A stretch of DNA of 64,000 nucleotides from Streptomyces sp. GESEQ-35 (GTDB lineage Bacteria; Actinomycetota; Actinomycetes; Streptomycetales; Streptomycetaceae). Shown here piece after piece: positions 34,271 through 42,830 of the stretch; the first letter of the stretch is position 1; the number at the start of each line of letters is the position of its first letter. The position numbers and the translations under genes are program-made. The notes below the pieces were generated by a model. The model worked only from the letters and a program-made list of their open reading frames with translations, had not been told where the DNA came from and did no database searches. Where the stretch lies: contig NZ_JAFFSX010000019.1 in NCBI RefSeq assembly GCF_017948485.1, forward strand, positions 124,001 to 188,000, in the 5' to 3' direction.

Positions 34271-36289
34271 ATGGTCACCCCTGTCATTCCCGTCCCGCTC
34301 ACGAAGGTTCGCGAGATGCCTGCCGAAGTCGCTGCGGCCGCAGAGTCCGTGTTTCCGCAGCTCGAAGCGCTGCTCCCGCATGTGCAGAAGCCGATCCAGT
34401 ACGTCGGCGGCGAGCTCAACTCCACGGTCAAGCCGTGGGAGTCGTGCGACGTCCGCTGGTCCCTGATGTACCCGGACGCGTACGAGGTCGGCCTGCCCAA
34501 CCAGGGCGTCATGATCCTCTACGAAGTCCTGAACGAGCAGCAGGGCGTCCTCGCCGAGCGCACCTACAGCGTCTGGCCGGACCTGGAGGCGCTGATGCGG
34601 GAGCACGGCGTCCCGCAGTTCACGGTGGACAGCCACCGCCCGGTGCGCGCCTTCGACGTGTTCGGCCTGTCCTTCTCCACCGAGCTCGGCTACACGAACA
34701 TGCTGACCGCCCTCGACCTGGCGGGCATCCCACTGGAGTCGCGCGACCGCGGGCTCGACGACCCGATCGTGCTGGCCGGCGGGCATGCCGCCTTCAACCC
34801 CGAGCCGATCGCCGACTTCATCGACGCGGCGATCATCGGCGACGGCGAGCAGGCCGTGCTCGACATGACGCGGATCATCCGCGAGTGGAAGGCGGAGGGG
34901 CGTCCGGGCGGCCGCGAGGAGGTCCTGTTCCGCCTGGCGAAGACGGGATCCGTGTACATCCCGGCGTTCTACGACGTCGAGTACCTCCCGGACCACCGCA
35001 TCGCCCGCGTGGTCCCCAACAAGTCGGGTGTCCCGTGGCGCGTGTCGAAGCACACGGTCATGGACCTCGACGAGTGGCCGTACCCCAAGCAGCCCCTCGT
35101 CCCGCTGGCGGAGACGGTCCACGAGCGGATGTCCGTCGAGATCTTCCGCGGCTGCACCCGCGGCTGTCGCTTCTGCCAGGCGGGCATGATCACCCGCCCG
35201 GTCCGTGAACGCTCCATCACGGGCATCGGCGAGATGGTCGACAAGGGCCTGAAGGCGACGGGCTTCGAGGAGGTGGGCCTGCTGTCGTTGTCGTCGGCCG
35301 ACCACTCGGAGATCGGCGACATCGCGAAGGGCCTGGCGGACCGGTATGAGGAGGACAAGATCGGCCTGTCCCTCCCCTCCACCCGCGTGGACGCCTTCAA
35401 CGTGGACCTGGCGAACGAGCTGACCCGCAACGGCCGCCGCTCGGGACTGACCTTCGCCCCCGAGGGCGGCTCCGAGCGCATGCGCAAGGTCATCAACAAG
35501 ATGGTGTCCGAGGAGGACCTCATCCGGACGGTGGCGACGGCCTACGGCAACGGCTGGCGCCAGGTGAAGCTGTACTTCATGTGCGGCCTGCCGACGGAGA
35601 CCGACGACGACGTCCTCCAGATCGCCGACATGGCGATGAGCGTCATCCAGAAGGGCCGCGAGGTCTCGGGCCAGAACGACATCCGCTGCACGGTGTCGAT
35701 CGGCGGTTTCGTCCCCAAGCCGCACACCCCCTTCCAGTGGGCCCCGCAGCTCTCGGCGGAAGAAACCGACACCCGCCTGGAAAAACTCCGCGACAAGATC
35801 CGCGGCGACAAGAAGTACGGCCGCTCGATCGGCTTCCGCTACCACGACGGCAAGCCCGGCATCGTGGAAGGCCTGCTGTCGAGGGGCGACCGCCGCATCG
35901 GCGCCGTCATCCGCGCGGTCTACGAGGACGGCGGCCGCTTCGACGGCTGGCGCGAGCACTTCTCCTACGACCGCTGGATGAGCTGCGCCGACAAGGCACT
36001 GGCCCCCTTCGGCATCGACGTCGACTGGTACACCACGCGCGAGCGCACCTACGAGGAGGTCCTCCCCTGGGACCACCTCGACTCCGGCCTGGACAAGGAC
36101 TGGCTCTGGGAGGACTGGCAGGACGCCCTCGACGAGACGGAGGTCGAGGACTGCCGGTGGACGCCTTGTTTTGATTGTGGGGTGTGTCCTCAGATGGATA
36201 CTTCCATTCAAATCGGACCAACCGGCAAGAAGTTGCTGCCCCTGACGGTCAAGAACGCTGCGCCGGCGGCGAGTGGTCACACGCATTGA
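34271..36289 (+). CDS. TIGR03960 family B12-binding/radical SAM protein
   Basis: The 672-residue product has a cobalamin-binding-like N-terminal domain (FDVFGLSFSTELGYTN, then IGDGEQAVLD) and a radical SAM core with the CxxxCxxC cluster motif in RGCTRGCRFCQAG. It normally pairs with the TIGR03936 (DUF2344) protein, found here 6.5 kb downstream at 42831. The two families are often adjacent or fused, upstream of rne/rplU. ATG 34271 has no ribosome site; ATG 34316 (MPAEVAAAAE) has GAAGG upstream and may be the true start. The last 40 codons (CFDCGVCPQMD onward) have atypical codon use, and the end overlaps the convergent M20 gene by 13 bases. Confidence 0.9.
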   Translation: MVTPVIPVPLTKVREMPAEVAAAAESVFPQLEALLPHVQKPIQYVGGELNSTVKPWESCDVRWSLMYPDAYEVGLPNQGVMILYEVLNEQQGVLAERTYSVWPDLEALMREHGVPQFTVDSHRPVRAFDVFGLSFSTELGYTNMLTALDLAGIPLESRDRGLDDPIVLAGGHAAFNPEPIADFIDAAIIGDGEQAVLDMTRIIREWKAEGRPGGREEVLFRLAKTGSVYIPAFYDVEYLPDHRIARVVPNKSGVPWRVSKHTVMDLDEWPYPKQPLVPLAETVHERMSVEIFRGCTRGCRFCQAGMITRPVRERSITGIGEMVDKGLKATGFEEVGLLSLSSADHSEIGDIAKGLADRYEEDKIGLSLPSTRVDAFNVDLANELTRNGRRSGLTFAPEGGSERMRKVINKMVSEEDLIRTVATAYGNGWRQVKLYFMCGLPTETDDDVLQIADMAMSVIQKGREVSGQNDIRCTVSIGGFVPKPHTPFQWAPQLSAEETDTRLEKLRDKIRGDKKYGRSIGFRYHDGKPGIVEGLLSRGDRRIGAVIRAVYEDGGRFDGWREHFSYDRWMSCADKALAPFGIDVDWYTTRERTYEEVLPWDHLDSGLDKDWLWEDWQDALDETEVEDCRWTPCFDCGVCPQMDTSIQIGPTGKKLLPLTVKNAAPAASGHTH

Positions 36290-37680
36290 TGTGGGAGGGC
36301 ATCGTGTGGGGTGCCCAGGTCCCAGAAGAGGCCCGCCATGATGGCGAGGGATTCGCGGGCCACGGTGGCGAGCAGGTGTTCGTCGGGGGCGTGTTGGGCG
36401 CAGGACGGGTGGGAGTGGGGGATCCAGATCGTGGGGAGGGCGAGGATTTCGGCGAAGGCGTCGTTGGGGAGGGTGCCGCCGAGGTTGGGGAGGATGACAG
36501 GGGGTTTGCCGGTGGTGCGGTGGAGGGAGGTCGTCGCCCAGTGGACCCAGGGGGAGTCGGGGCTCAGACGGGTGGCCGGGACCGCTTGGAGGAGGTCGAC
36601 CTCGACCATCGGCAGGGCGTGGGCGTCCAGGTGGGCCCGGATCGTCTGTTCCAGGTTGCGCCAGTCTGTGCCTACGACGAAGCGGAGCTGGACGTCCGCG
36701 TGGGCTGTTCCAGGTATCGCGCCGACCGGGCGGGCGGGATTTCCCGCGGACAGGGCGAGGACTTCCAGGGTGTTCCACGCGAAGACGCGTTCGGCGGGGG
36801 TGAGGTCGGGTTCGCCCCAGTCCGTGTCGACCTGAGGGTCGGCCTCGCCACCGCCGATCGTGAGGTCTGCGAGGGCCGCCCTGACCGGGGCGGGGATCGC
36901 GGGCGGTCGTAGGCCTTCGACGAGGATGCGGCCCCGGGCGTCGACCATGGTCGCCAGGGCGGCGGTGAGTACGGTGGCCGGGTTGCGCAGGGCGCCGCCC
37001 CAGTTGCCCGAGTGGTGCGCGCCGGCTCGCAGGGGGACGCGGAGGCGGAAGTTGGCGGCGCCGCGTGAGCCGAGGAAGAGGGTCGGGCGGTCGGCGGCGA
37101 GGCGGGGGCCGTCGGAGGCGATCAGTACGTCGGCGGCGAGGTCGTCCTTGCGGCGGCGGCACAGCTCGTGCAGGCCGGGCGAGCCGGACTCCTCGCCCGT
37201 CTCGACGAGGAGTTTGAGATTGAAGCCGAGGGTGCCGCCTCGGGTGGTCAGGACCTGTTGGAGCGCGGCGATGTTGATCGTGTGCTGGCCCTTGTTGTCT
37301 GCCGTGCCGCGGCCGTAGAGGCGGTCGCCCTCGACGGTCAGGTGCCAGGGTGACAGGTCCGTGCGCCAGCGGTCGTCCTGGCCGGGTACGACGTCCGCGT
37401 GGCCGTAGACGAGGACGGTCGGGAGGGTGTCGGACTCGTGGCGGTGGGCGAGCAGGAAGGGGCCCGCCTCCGGGACGGGGTTGTCGATGATGCTGACGGT
37501 CGCTCCCAGGCGGCGTGCCGCCGGGGCGAGTTCTTCCTCCAGGTACTTGCGGAGTCCGGCCGTGTCGGCTGGTGGCTGGCTCTCGGTCGGGAAGGCGACC
37601 CGGCGTCGCAGGTCGGTGAGGAAGGCGCCTGAGTCGAAGTAGGCGGTCGCCCGGTCAATCGCGGTGTCGCGTGTCGTCAT
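36277..37680 (-). CDS. M20 family dipeptidase/metallopeptidase
   Basis: The 467-residue protein has the two-zinc M20 signature set: YGHADVVPG (metal His and catalytic Asp), GRGTADNKGQ (bridging Asp), ETGEESGSPG (general base and metal Glu), SDGPRLA (Asp) and a C-terminal metal His in WIPHSHPSCAQHAPDE. A dimerisation domain is inserted near residues 190-310. Members hydrolyse dipeptides or N-acylated amino acids in the cytoplasm. The start overlaps the stop of the Lrp-type gene (ATGA), so both are one transcript, in the order regulator then peptidase. Confidence 0.9.
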   Translation of the reverse strand: MTTRDTAIDRATAYFDSGAFLTDLRRRVAFPTESQPPADTAGLRKYLEEELAPAARRLGATVSIIDNPVPEAGPFLLAHRHESDTLPTVLVYGHADVVPGQDDRWRTDLSPWHLTVEGDRLYGRGTADNKGQHTINIAALQQVLTTRGGTLGFNLKLLVETGEESGSPGLHELCRRRKDDLAADVLIASDGPRLAADRPTLFLGSRGAANFRLRVPLRAGAHHSGNWGGALRNPATVLTAALATMVDARGRILVEGLRPPAIPAPVRAALADLTIGGGEADPQVDTDWGEPDLTPAERVFAWNTLEVLALSAGNPARPVGAIPGTAHADVQLRFVVGTDWRNLEQTIRAHLDAHALPMVEVDLLQAVPATRLSPDSPWVHWATTSLHRTTGKPPVILPNLGGTLPNDAFAEILALPTIWIPHSHPSCAQHAPDEHLLATVARESLAIMAGLFWDLGTPHDALPHQCV

Positions 37681-38711
37681 GCCTCTTCTGTCCTGTTCTC
37701 CGGCTTGTCGTGGGTGGCAAGGCGGCCGTCCTCGCGGTCGAGCCAGTGCCGTCGCAGGGCGTCCAGTACGACGGAGACGTCGAAGGACGTCACCCCTGGC
37801 AGGTCGGCCAGGTCGCGGGTGAGGAATTCGGCGAAGCTGTCCTCGTCGGTGAAGACGCCGTGGTGGACCACGCAGGAGATGCCCGCGGTGGTGGTCACGT
37901 AGCGCGCCGAGGGGTGCTGGGCGAGGGTGCGGGCCACCTCGCGCATCGCGCTGGGGGACACCGTCAGGGTGATCGCGACCTCCAGGGCGTAGCCGAGCAG
38001 GCCCGGTTCGATCTCCACCCGGGGGCGGACCAGGCCCCGTTGGAGGAGTGACTGGGTGGTGCGGTAGGCGGTGGACTGGCCGATGCCCAGTTCCCGGGAG
38101 ACCTGGGCGGTTGTCATCCGGCCGTCCGCGGCGAGCAGTCGGAGCGTGCGCTGTTCGTCGTCGGTGATTCCGCTGTGGTGGGGCGGGGTGCCCATGGGTT
38201 CGTCCTGGGACGCGTGCCGGCTGAGGTGGCGTACTTGGTCCGGGGCCAGCCGGGGCAGGCGCCAGGAGTCGGATTTGGTGGCGGCCGAGAGGATGAGTTC
38301 GGAGCGGGCGGAGCGCACGCCAGGTATGGCGGGGATGCTCCGGGTCAGGAGTTCGGTGGTGCGGTCGCGGCGGGCGGGCTGGACGGAGCAGTAGACGTCC
38401 CACTGTCCCGCGGTGACCCAGACATGGCTTGTCTCGGGCAGGTCGGCGAGGCGGCGGGCCACCTCCGGCGCACGGCAGGGTTCCGCGGTCACCCACACAT
38501 GCCACGGGTTGCCCTCGCCGGACACCGACCAGTCGAGCTGGCCGATCACCCGCAGCAGCCGGTCGGATTCCAGCCGGGCCAGCCGGCGTCCCGCGGTGCT
38601 CGCCGAGACGCCGAGCACGTCCGCCAACAGGCTCAGCGGTGCCCGAGGGGCGTGCTGGAGCGCGGCGACGAGGTCGAGGTCGTCTTCGTCCAGAGCTGTC
38701 ATGTCACCCAT
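37677..38711 (-). CDS. double-length Lrp/AsnC family transcriptional regulator
   Basis: The 344-residue protein contains two consecutive Lrp/AsnC modules. The first has a helix-turn-helix at about 10-55 (LADVLGVSASTAGRRLARLE) and a RAM-like domain to about 150. The second has a helix-turn-helix at about 188-230 (SRELGIGQSTAYRTTQSLL) and a second RAM domain to about 325. Single Lrp proteins are about 150 residues, so this is a fused pair. It probably senses an amino acid or peptide and controls the divergent AbgT-type gene. ATG 38702 has better-spaced AGGTGG than 38711. Confidence 0.88.
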   Translation of the reverse strand: MGDMTALDEDDLDLVAALQHAPRAPLSLLADVLGVSASTAGRRLARLESDRLLRVIGQLDWSVSGEGNPWHVWVTAEPCRAPEVARRLADLPETSHVWVTAGQWDVYCSVQPARRDRTTELLTRSIPAIPGVRSARSELILSAATKSDSWRLPRLAPDQVRHLSRHASQDEPMGTPPHHSGITDDEQRTLRLLAADGRMTTAQVSRELGIGQSTAYRTTQSLLQRGLVRPRVEIEPGLLGYALEVAITLTVSPSAMREVARTLAQHPSARYVTTTAGISCVVHHGVFTDEDSFAEFLTRDLADLPGVTSFDVSVVLDALRRHWLDREDGRLATHDKPENRTEEA

Positions 38712-38815
38712 CCACCTACAGACTGAATCCGTCAGCCAGCCACTTCACGTGAATGATACGGGCGCAACAAGCTTTTTACTTGCATGATCTCGCCGTTTGG
38801 GCCGTCAATGAGGAG
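38712..38815. promoter_or_regulatory. divergent regulator/transporter control region
   Basis: The 104 bases between the Lrp-type gene and the transporter gene are AT-richer than surroundings (AAGCTTTTTACTTGCATGAT). They should contain both promoters and the Lrp operator. I see no perfect dyad long enough to assign. Confidence 0.45.
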
Positions 38816-40360
38816 ATGACCGCCACGACTGACCGCCCCGCGAAGCCGCTCACCGGACTGCTCGCTCTGCTCGTGCGCATCGAGCGGATCGGCAACAAAC
38901 TGCCGCATCCCTTCTGGCTGTTCGGCGTGCTCAGCGTCGTACTCGCCCTCGCCAGCTGGGCGTTGTCCGCCGCCGGAGCCTCCGTGCTCAACCCGGCCAC
39001 CGACGAGACCGTGACCGTTCGCAGCCTCGTCTCGGGCGAGGGGCTGCGGATGATGATCGACGACGCGGTCACCAACTACGCCACGTTCCCGCCGCTCGGC
39101 ACGATCCTCGTGGTCATGCTGGGCGTGGCGGTCGCCGACCGGTCCGGGCTGCTCCCCGCGATGCTGCGGGCCGCCGTCGCCCGGGTCCCGGCCCGCTGGC
39201 TGACGTTCACTCTCGCCTTCAGCGCGATGGTCGCGCATGTCGCCTCCGACGCCGCGTACGTCGTGCTGGTCCCGCTCGGCGCGATGGCGTTCCGGGCCGT
39301 CGGGCGCAGCCCCATGCTGGGTGCGGTGGTGGCGTTCGTGTCGGTGTCCGCCGGGTACGACGCGAGTCCGCTGGTCACCCCGGTGGACGCGATGCTCTCC
39401 GGGCTCACCACGGCCGCCGCGCAGACCGTCGACCCGGGGTATGTGGTCAACCCGCTGTCCAACTACTTCTTCTCCCTCGGCTCCTCACTGGTGCTGGCCG
39501 TCGTGATCACCGTCGTCACCGAGAAGGTCATCGCCCGGCGGGTGGCGGCGATGCCGGAGGAGGACGCGAGCGAGGACAGCGGTGGGGCGGCGGAGCTGAC
39601 CCTGAGTGACGAGGAACGGCGCGGACTGCGCCGGGCGCTGTGGGCGCTCCTCGGCTTTGCCGCGCTGATCGTGGCGGCGATGATCCCCTCCTCCTCGCCG
39701 CTCAGGGGCGAGGGCGGCAGCATCGTGCAGTCGCCCGTGCTCACCGGCATCGCGGTCATCCTGGCGGTGGGGTTCCTGATCGTCGGCGCCGTGTACGGGC
39801 ACGCCGTCGGCACCGTGCGCACGGGCCGGGACATCCCCGACCACATGGCGAAGGGGCTGCGCGAGATGGCGCCGATCCTGGTGCTGTTCTTCGCCATCTC
39901 CCAGTTCCTGGCCTACTTCAAGTGGACCGGCGTCGGCGAGGTCATGGCGATCCGGGGCGCGGACCTGCTCAAGTCGGCGGGGATCACGGGGCCACTCGCG
40001 TTCCTCGGGGTCCTGCTGGTGTGCACCTGCATCAACCTGCTGGTCACCAGCGGCTCCGCCCAATGGGCCCTGGTCGGGCCGGTGTTCGTGCCGATGTTCA
40101 TGCTCCTCGACATCCCGCCGGAGGTGACTCAGGCGGTCTACCGCATCGCCGACTCCTGCACCAATGCGGCCACCCCCATGAGCGCCTACTTCGTGATGAC
40201 GCTGGGCGTCATCCAGCGTTACCGCCGCTCGGCGGGTATCGGCACGCTGCTGTCCCTGACCCTGCCGCTGTGCCTGGTCATGCTGGTGTCCTGGACGCTG
40301 CTGTTCTACGTCTGGTGGGCGCTGGGTATCCCGCTCGGGCCCGGAGTTCCCGTCCGCTGA
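38816..40360 (+). CDS. AbgT family transporter (p-aminobenzoyl-glutamate type)
   Basis: The 514-residue membrane protein matches the AbgT family in length and layout: about 11-12 spans plus re-entrant loops. It has the conserved NKLPHPFWLFG start, HVASDAAYVVLVPLG, and a C-terminal VTSGSAQWALVGPVFVPM with SCTNAATPMSAYF. E. coli AbgT imports p-aminobenzoyl-glutamate; other members export sulfonamides. ATG 38816 is used because the length fits AbgT; AGGAG abuts it, and a start at 38753 is possible. It is followed by an M20 peptidase gene, matching the abg logic of import then hydrolysis. Confidence 0.9.
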   Translation: MTATTDRPAKPLTGLLALLVRIERIGNKLPHPFWLFGVLSVVLALASWALSAAGASVLNPATDETVTVRSLVSGEGLRMMIDDAVTNYATFPPLGTILVVMLGVAVADRSGLLPAMLRAAVARVPARWLTFTLAFSAMVAHVASDAAYVVLVPLGAMAFRAVGRSPMLGAVVAFVSVSAGYDASPLVTPVDAMLSGLTTAAAQTVDPGYVVNPLSNYFFSLGSSLVLAVVITVVTEKVIARRVAAMPEEDASEDSGGAAELTLSDEERRGLRRALWALLGFAALIVAAMIPSSSPLRGEGGSIVQSPVLTGIAVILAVGFLIVGAVYGHAVGTVRTGRDIPDHMAKGLREMAPILVLFFAISQFLAYFKWTGVGEVMAIRGADLLKSAGITGPLAFLGVLLVCTCINLLVTSGSAQWALVGPVFVPMFMLLDIPPEVTQAVYRIADSCTNAATPMSAYFVMTLGVIQRYRRSAGIGTLLSLTLPLCLVMLVSWTLLFYVWWALGIPLGPGVPVR

Positions 40361-40366
40361 CCGCCG

Positions 40367-40408
40367 TGACGAATCCCGTGTGACGAATGCCGTGTGACGA
40401 ATCCCGTA
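40367..40408. repeat. three 14-base tandem copies between transporter and peptidase genes
   Basis: TGACGAATCCCGTG, TGACGAATGCCGTG and TGACGAATCCCGTA follow one another directly, just after the transporter stop and just before the ribosome site of the next gene. Confidence 0.9.
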
Positions 40409-40427
40409 CGTACGAGGAGAGCCGACC

Positions 40428-41597
40428 ATGTCCTTGCACCGCTTGGAGTCCCTGGCCCGCACCGCTCTGCCCGAGATGACCGACGACCTGCGGGCGCTGG
40501 TCGAACTCGAAACACCCAGCAGGGACAAGGAGTTGTTGAACGCGGGACTCGCGGCGGTCGAGGAGTGGACCCGCCGGCGGCTCGGGCCGCCCGACGCGTC
40601 ACGGCGCTACGAAGGCGGCCCGCACGGCGACATGTTGGAGCTGCTGTATCCGGGGACCTTGCCCGCGACCGTGCTGATGCTGTGCCACTACGACACGGTG
40701 TGGCCGGCCGGCACCCTCTCCGAGTGGCCGTTCCGTGTCACGGACGACGGTCTCGCGAGCGGACCGGGCGTGTTCGACATGAAGTGCGGCCTGGTGCAAG
40801 CCGTTTGGGCACTGCGCCTGCTGCGCGAACTCGACCTGCCGCGCCCCGCGGTACGGCTGTTCCTCAACGGCGACGAGGAGATCGGCAGCCCGGCCTCCCG
40901 TCCGCACATCGAGCGGCTGAGCGAGGACGTGACGGCGACCCTGGTGTGCGAGGCGGCGGCCGGGTCCGAGGGGGCGCTGAAAACGGCCCGCAAGGGCGTC
41001 GGCATGTTCGAGGTGACGGTGGACGGGGTGGAGGCGCACGCCGGCCTCGACCCGGAGCGGGGCGCGAGCGCCGTGCACGCCCTCGCCGAACTCGTCACGC
41101 GGATCGCCGCGTTGGGGTCGCCGGAGCACGGTACGACGGTCAATGTCGGTGTGATCAGCGGCGGTACGCAGGGCAACGTCGTCGCCGGACACGCCCGCTG
41201 CGCCGTCGACGTACGGATCGCCGAGCCTGCCGAGGCGGCCCGCATCGATGCCGCCCTCGCCGGACTGCGCCCCTCCGATCCCCGGGCAGAGGCCACGGTC
41301 ACCGGCGGCTGGAACCGCCCGCCGATGGTGCCGGGCCCCGCCTCGCGGCTCCTGTTCAAGCAGGCACAGGCGATCGCCGCCGACCTCGGCTGGACGGCCG
41401 GGGAAACCGCAGTCGGCGGAGCGAGCGACGGCAACTTCGTCGCCGCCCTCGGCCGCCCCGTCCTCGACGGCCTGGGTGCGGTGGGGGACGGCGCCCACGC
41501 CCGGCACGAGCATGTGCGGCTGGACCAGGTGCCCACGCGGACGGCGCTGCTCGCGGGACTGCTGGCGGCCTGCGGAATGGCACAGCCGTACGAGTGA
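40428..41597 (+). CDS. M20 family peptidase (glutamate carboxypeptidase-like)
   Basis: The 389-residue protein resembles carboxypeptidase G2-type M20 enzymes: LCHYDTVWPAG (metal His, catalytic Asp), GVFDMKCG (bridging Asp), NGDEEIGS (base and metal Glu), CEAA (metal Glu) and a late histidine in GDGAHARHEHV. Carboxypeptidase G2 cleaves C-terminal glutamate from folates and aminobenzoyl-glutamate. Together with the AbgT-type gene 67 bases upstream this suggests uptake and hydrolysis of an N-acyl glutamate or dipeptide. A GAGGAGA ribosome site precedes the ATG. Confidence 0.9.
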   Translation: MSLHRLESLARTALPEMTDDLRALVELETPSRDKELLNAGLAAVEEWTRRRLGPPDASRRYEGGPHGDMLELLYPGTLPATVLMLCHYDTVWPAGTLSEWPFRVTDDGLASGPGVFDMKCGLVQAVWALRLLRELDLPRPAVRLFLNGDEEIGSPASRPHIERLSEDVTATLVCEAAAGSEGALKTARKGVGMFEVTVDGVEAHAGLDPERGASAVHALAELVTRIAALGSPEHGTTVNVGVISGGTQGNVVAGHARCAVDVRIAEPAEAARIDAALAGLRPSDPRAEATVTGGWNRPPMVPGPASRLLFKQAQAIAADLGWTAGETAVGGASDGNFVAALGRPVLDGLGAVGDGAHARHEHVRLDQVPTRTALLAGLLAACGMAQPYE

Positions 41598-41666
41598 GCT
41601 CAAGGGCGAGGGGACCCGCGGGTGCGATATTGCATCCGTACGGGGAACTGAGGCGTCTACGACGGT

Positions 41667-42782
41667 ATGGATCTCGAGAAGTCGCCCCCGCCGCAGCGCA
41701 ACGACCCTGAGGGGTGCCTTGTCGTCGCGATTCGGATTCCCGTGCGGATCGTGGTGCTTGTGCTGGTCGTGCCGGTGCGGGTGGTGTGGGACGGGCTCGT
41801 CGTCGCCGGGCGGTTCTTGAACGACGCGGTGTTCCGGCCGCTCGGGCGGGCGTTGCTGTGGGTGGGGCGGGCGGTCTTCGTGTGGCCGTTCGTGGGGCTG
41901 TGGCGGTACGCCGTCGTGCCCCTCGGCAAGGCGCTCGGATGGCTGGGGAAGGTGCTCGTCGTCGTCCCGTGCGTGTGGGCGTACCGGTATGTGCTGACTC
42001 CCCTCGGGCATGCGATCGCCTGGGTGGCCCGGGGGATCGGGGCCGGTCTCGAGTGGGTCTACGGGCGTCTGCTCACGCCTCTCGGGCATGGGGTCATGTG
42101 GGCGCTCAGGGGGATCGGCGCAGTGCTCGCCGCCGCCGGGGCCGGTGTATACGGCGTCGTGGCCTGGCTGGGGCGGTATCTGCTCGTCATGCCTGCTCGC
42201 GGGCTGTACGAGTGGGTCCTCGCGCCCGTCGGACGGGCGGTCGCGTGGTGCTGGAACGGGGTCCTGTGGGTCCTGCGCATGATCGTCACGGGGATCGGTA
42301 CGGCCCTGTACTGGACCGCGCGGATTCTGCTCGTGCTGCCCGCCCTCGCGCTGTGGCGGTACGTCCTCGTGCCCGTCGGGCGGGTGCTCGCCGTCATCGG
42401 GCGGGAGGTCGGGGAGGCGCTCGGGCATGCGTGGCGGGTCGCGGGGCGGATCTCGCAGGCCGTGGGGCGGTTCCTCGGGACCCTCCTCCGGTGGATCTTC
42501 GTCGAGCCGGTGCGGTGGGCGTACCGGAGCGTTCTGACTCCGGTGGGACATGTCGTGCGGGACGCCGTGCTACGGCCCGCCGCCGAGGCCGCGCGCAGTG
42601 CCGGACGAGTCGCCCGGCAGACGCTGGACGCCGCGCGGGATTCCGTACGGCAGGCCCGGGCCGACTTCCGGCGGATGCTGTTCGGCGAGCCGCGGAAGCG
42701 GGAAGCGGTCGCCCGACGGGAACCTGTGGGCGCCGAGACACGTACTCTTGGTAGTAGTACGACCGCTCTCACGAAGGACTGA
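41667..42782 (+). CDS. repeat-containing membrane protein of unknown function
   Basis: The 371-residue product is built mainly of repeats centred on a (W/Y)xxVLxP(L/V)GxAxxW motif. The central prolines are near residues 58, 85, 112, 138, 187, 236 and 292; the spacing is 26-27, then about twice that. Hydrophobic stretches between the motifs make it likely to lie on or in the membrane. A cytoplasmic basic tail begins near residue 300 (AARSAGRVARQTLDAARDSVRQ). I recognise no family. It ends at the ribosome site of the TIGR03936 gene, implying coupling. Confidence 0.8.
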   Translation: MDLEKSPPPQRNDPEGCLVVAIRIPVRIVVLVLVVPVRVVWDGLVVAGRFLNDAVFRPLGRALLWVGRAVFVWPFVGLWRYAVVPLGKALGWLGKVLVVVPCVWAYRYVLTPLGHAIAWVARGIGAGLEWVYGRLLTPLGHGVMWALRGIGAVLAAAGAGVYGVVAWLGRYLLVMPARGLYEWVLAPVGRAVAWCWNGVLWVLRMIVTGIGTALYWTARILLVLPALALWRYVLVPVGRVLAVIGREVGEALGHAWRVAGRISQAVGRFLGTLLRWIFVEPVRWAYRSVLTPVGHVVRDAVLRPAAEAARSAGRVARQTLDAARDSVRQARADFRRMLFGEPRKREAVARREPVGAETRTLGSSTTALTKD

Positions 42783-42830
42783 ACGACACTGGGCAAGCGA
42801 CAGCCCGAAGGCCCGCCGCCCGCACCCGCG

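Noticed and set aside
34262..37162. A 966-codon minus-strand frame across the radical SAM and M20 genes
   Set aside because: The Pro/Arg-rich translation changes character where the sense gene changes strand, which shows it is a shadow of two different genes.
40599..42551. A 650-codon His/Pro/Arg-rich minus-strand frame
   Set aside because: It is complementary to the second M20 gene and the repeat membrane protein; its His-rich composition simply mirrors their GTG/GTC codons.
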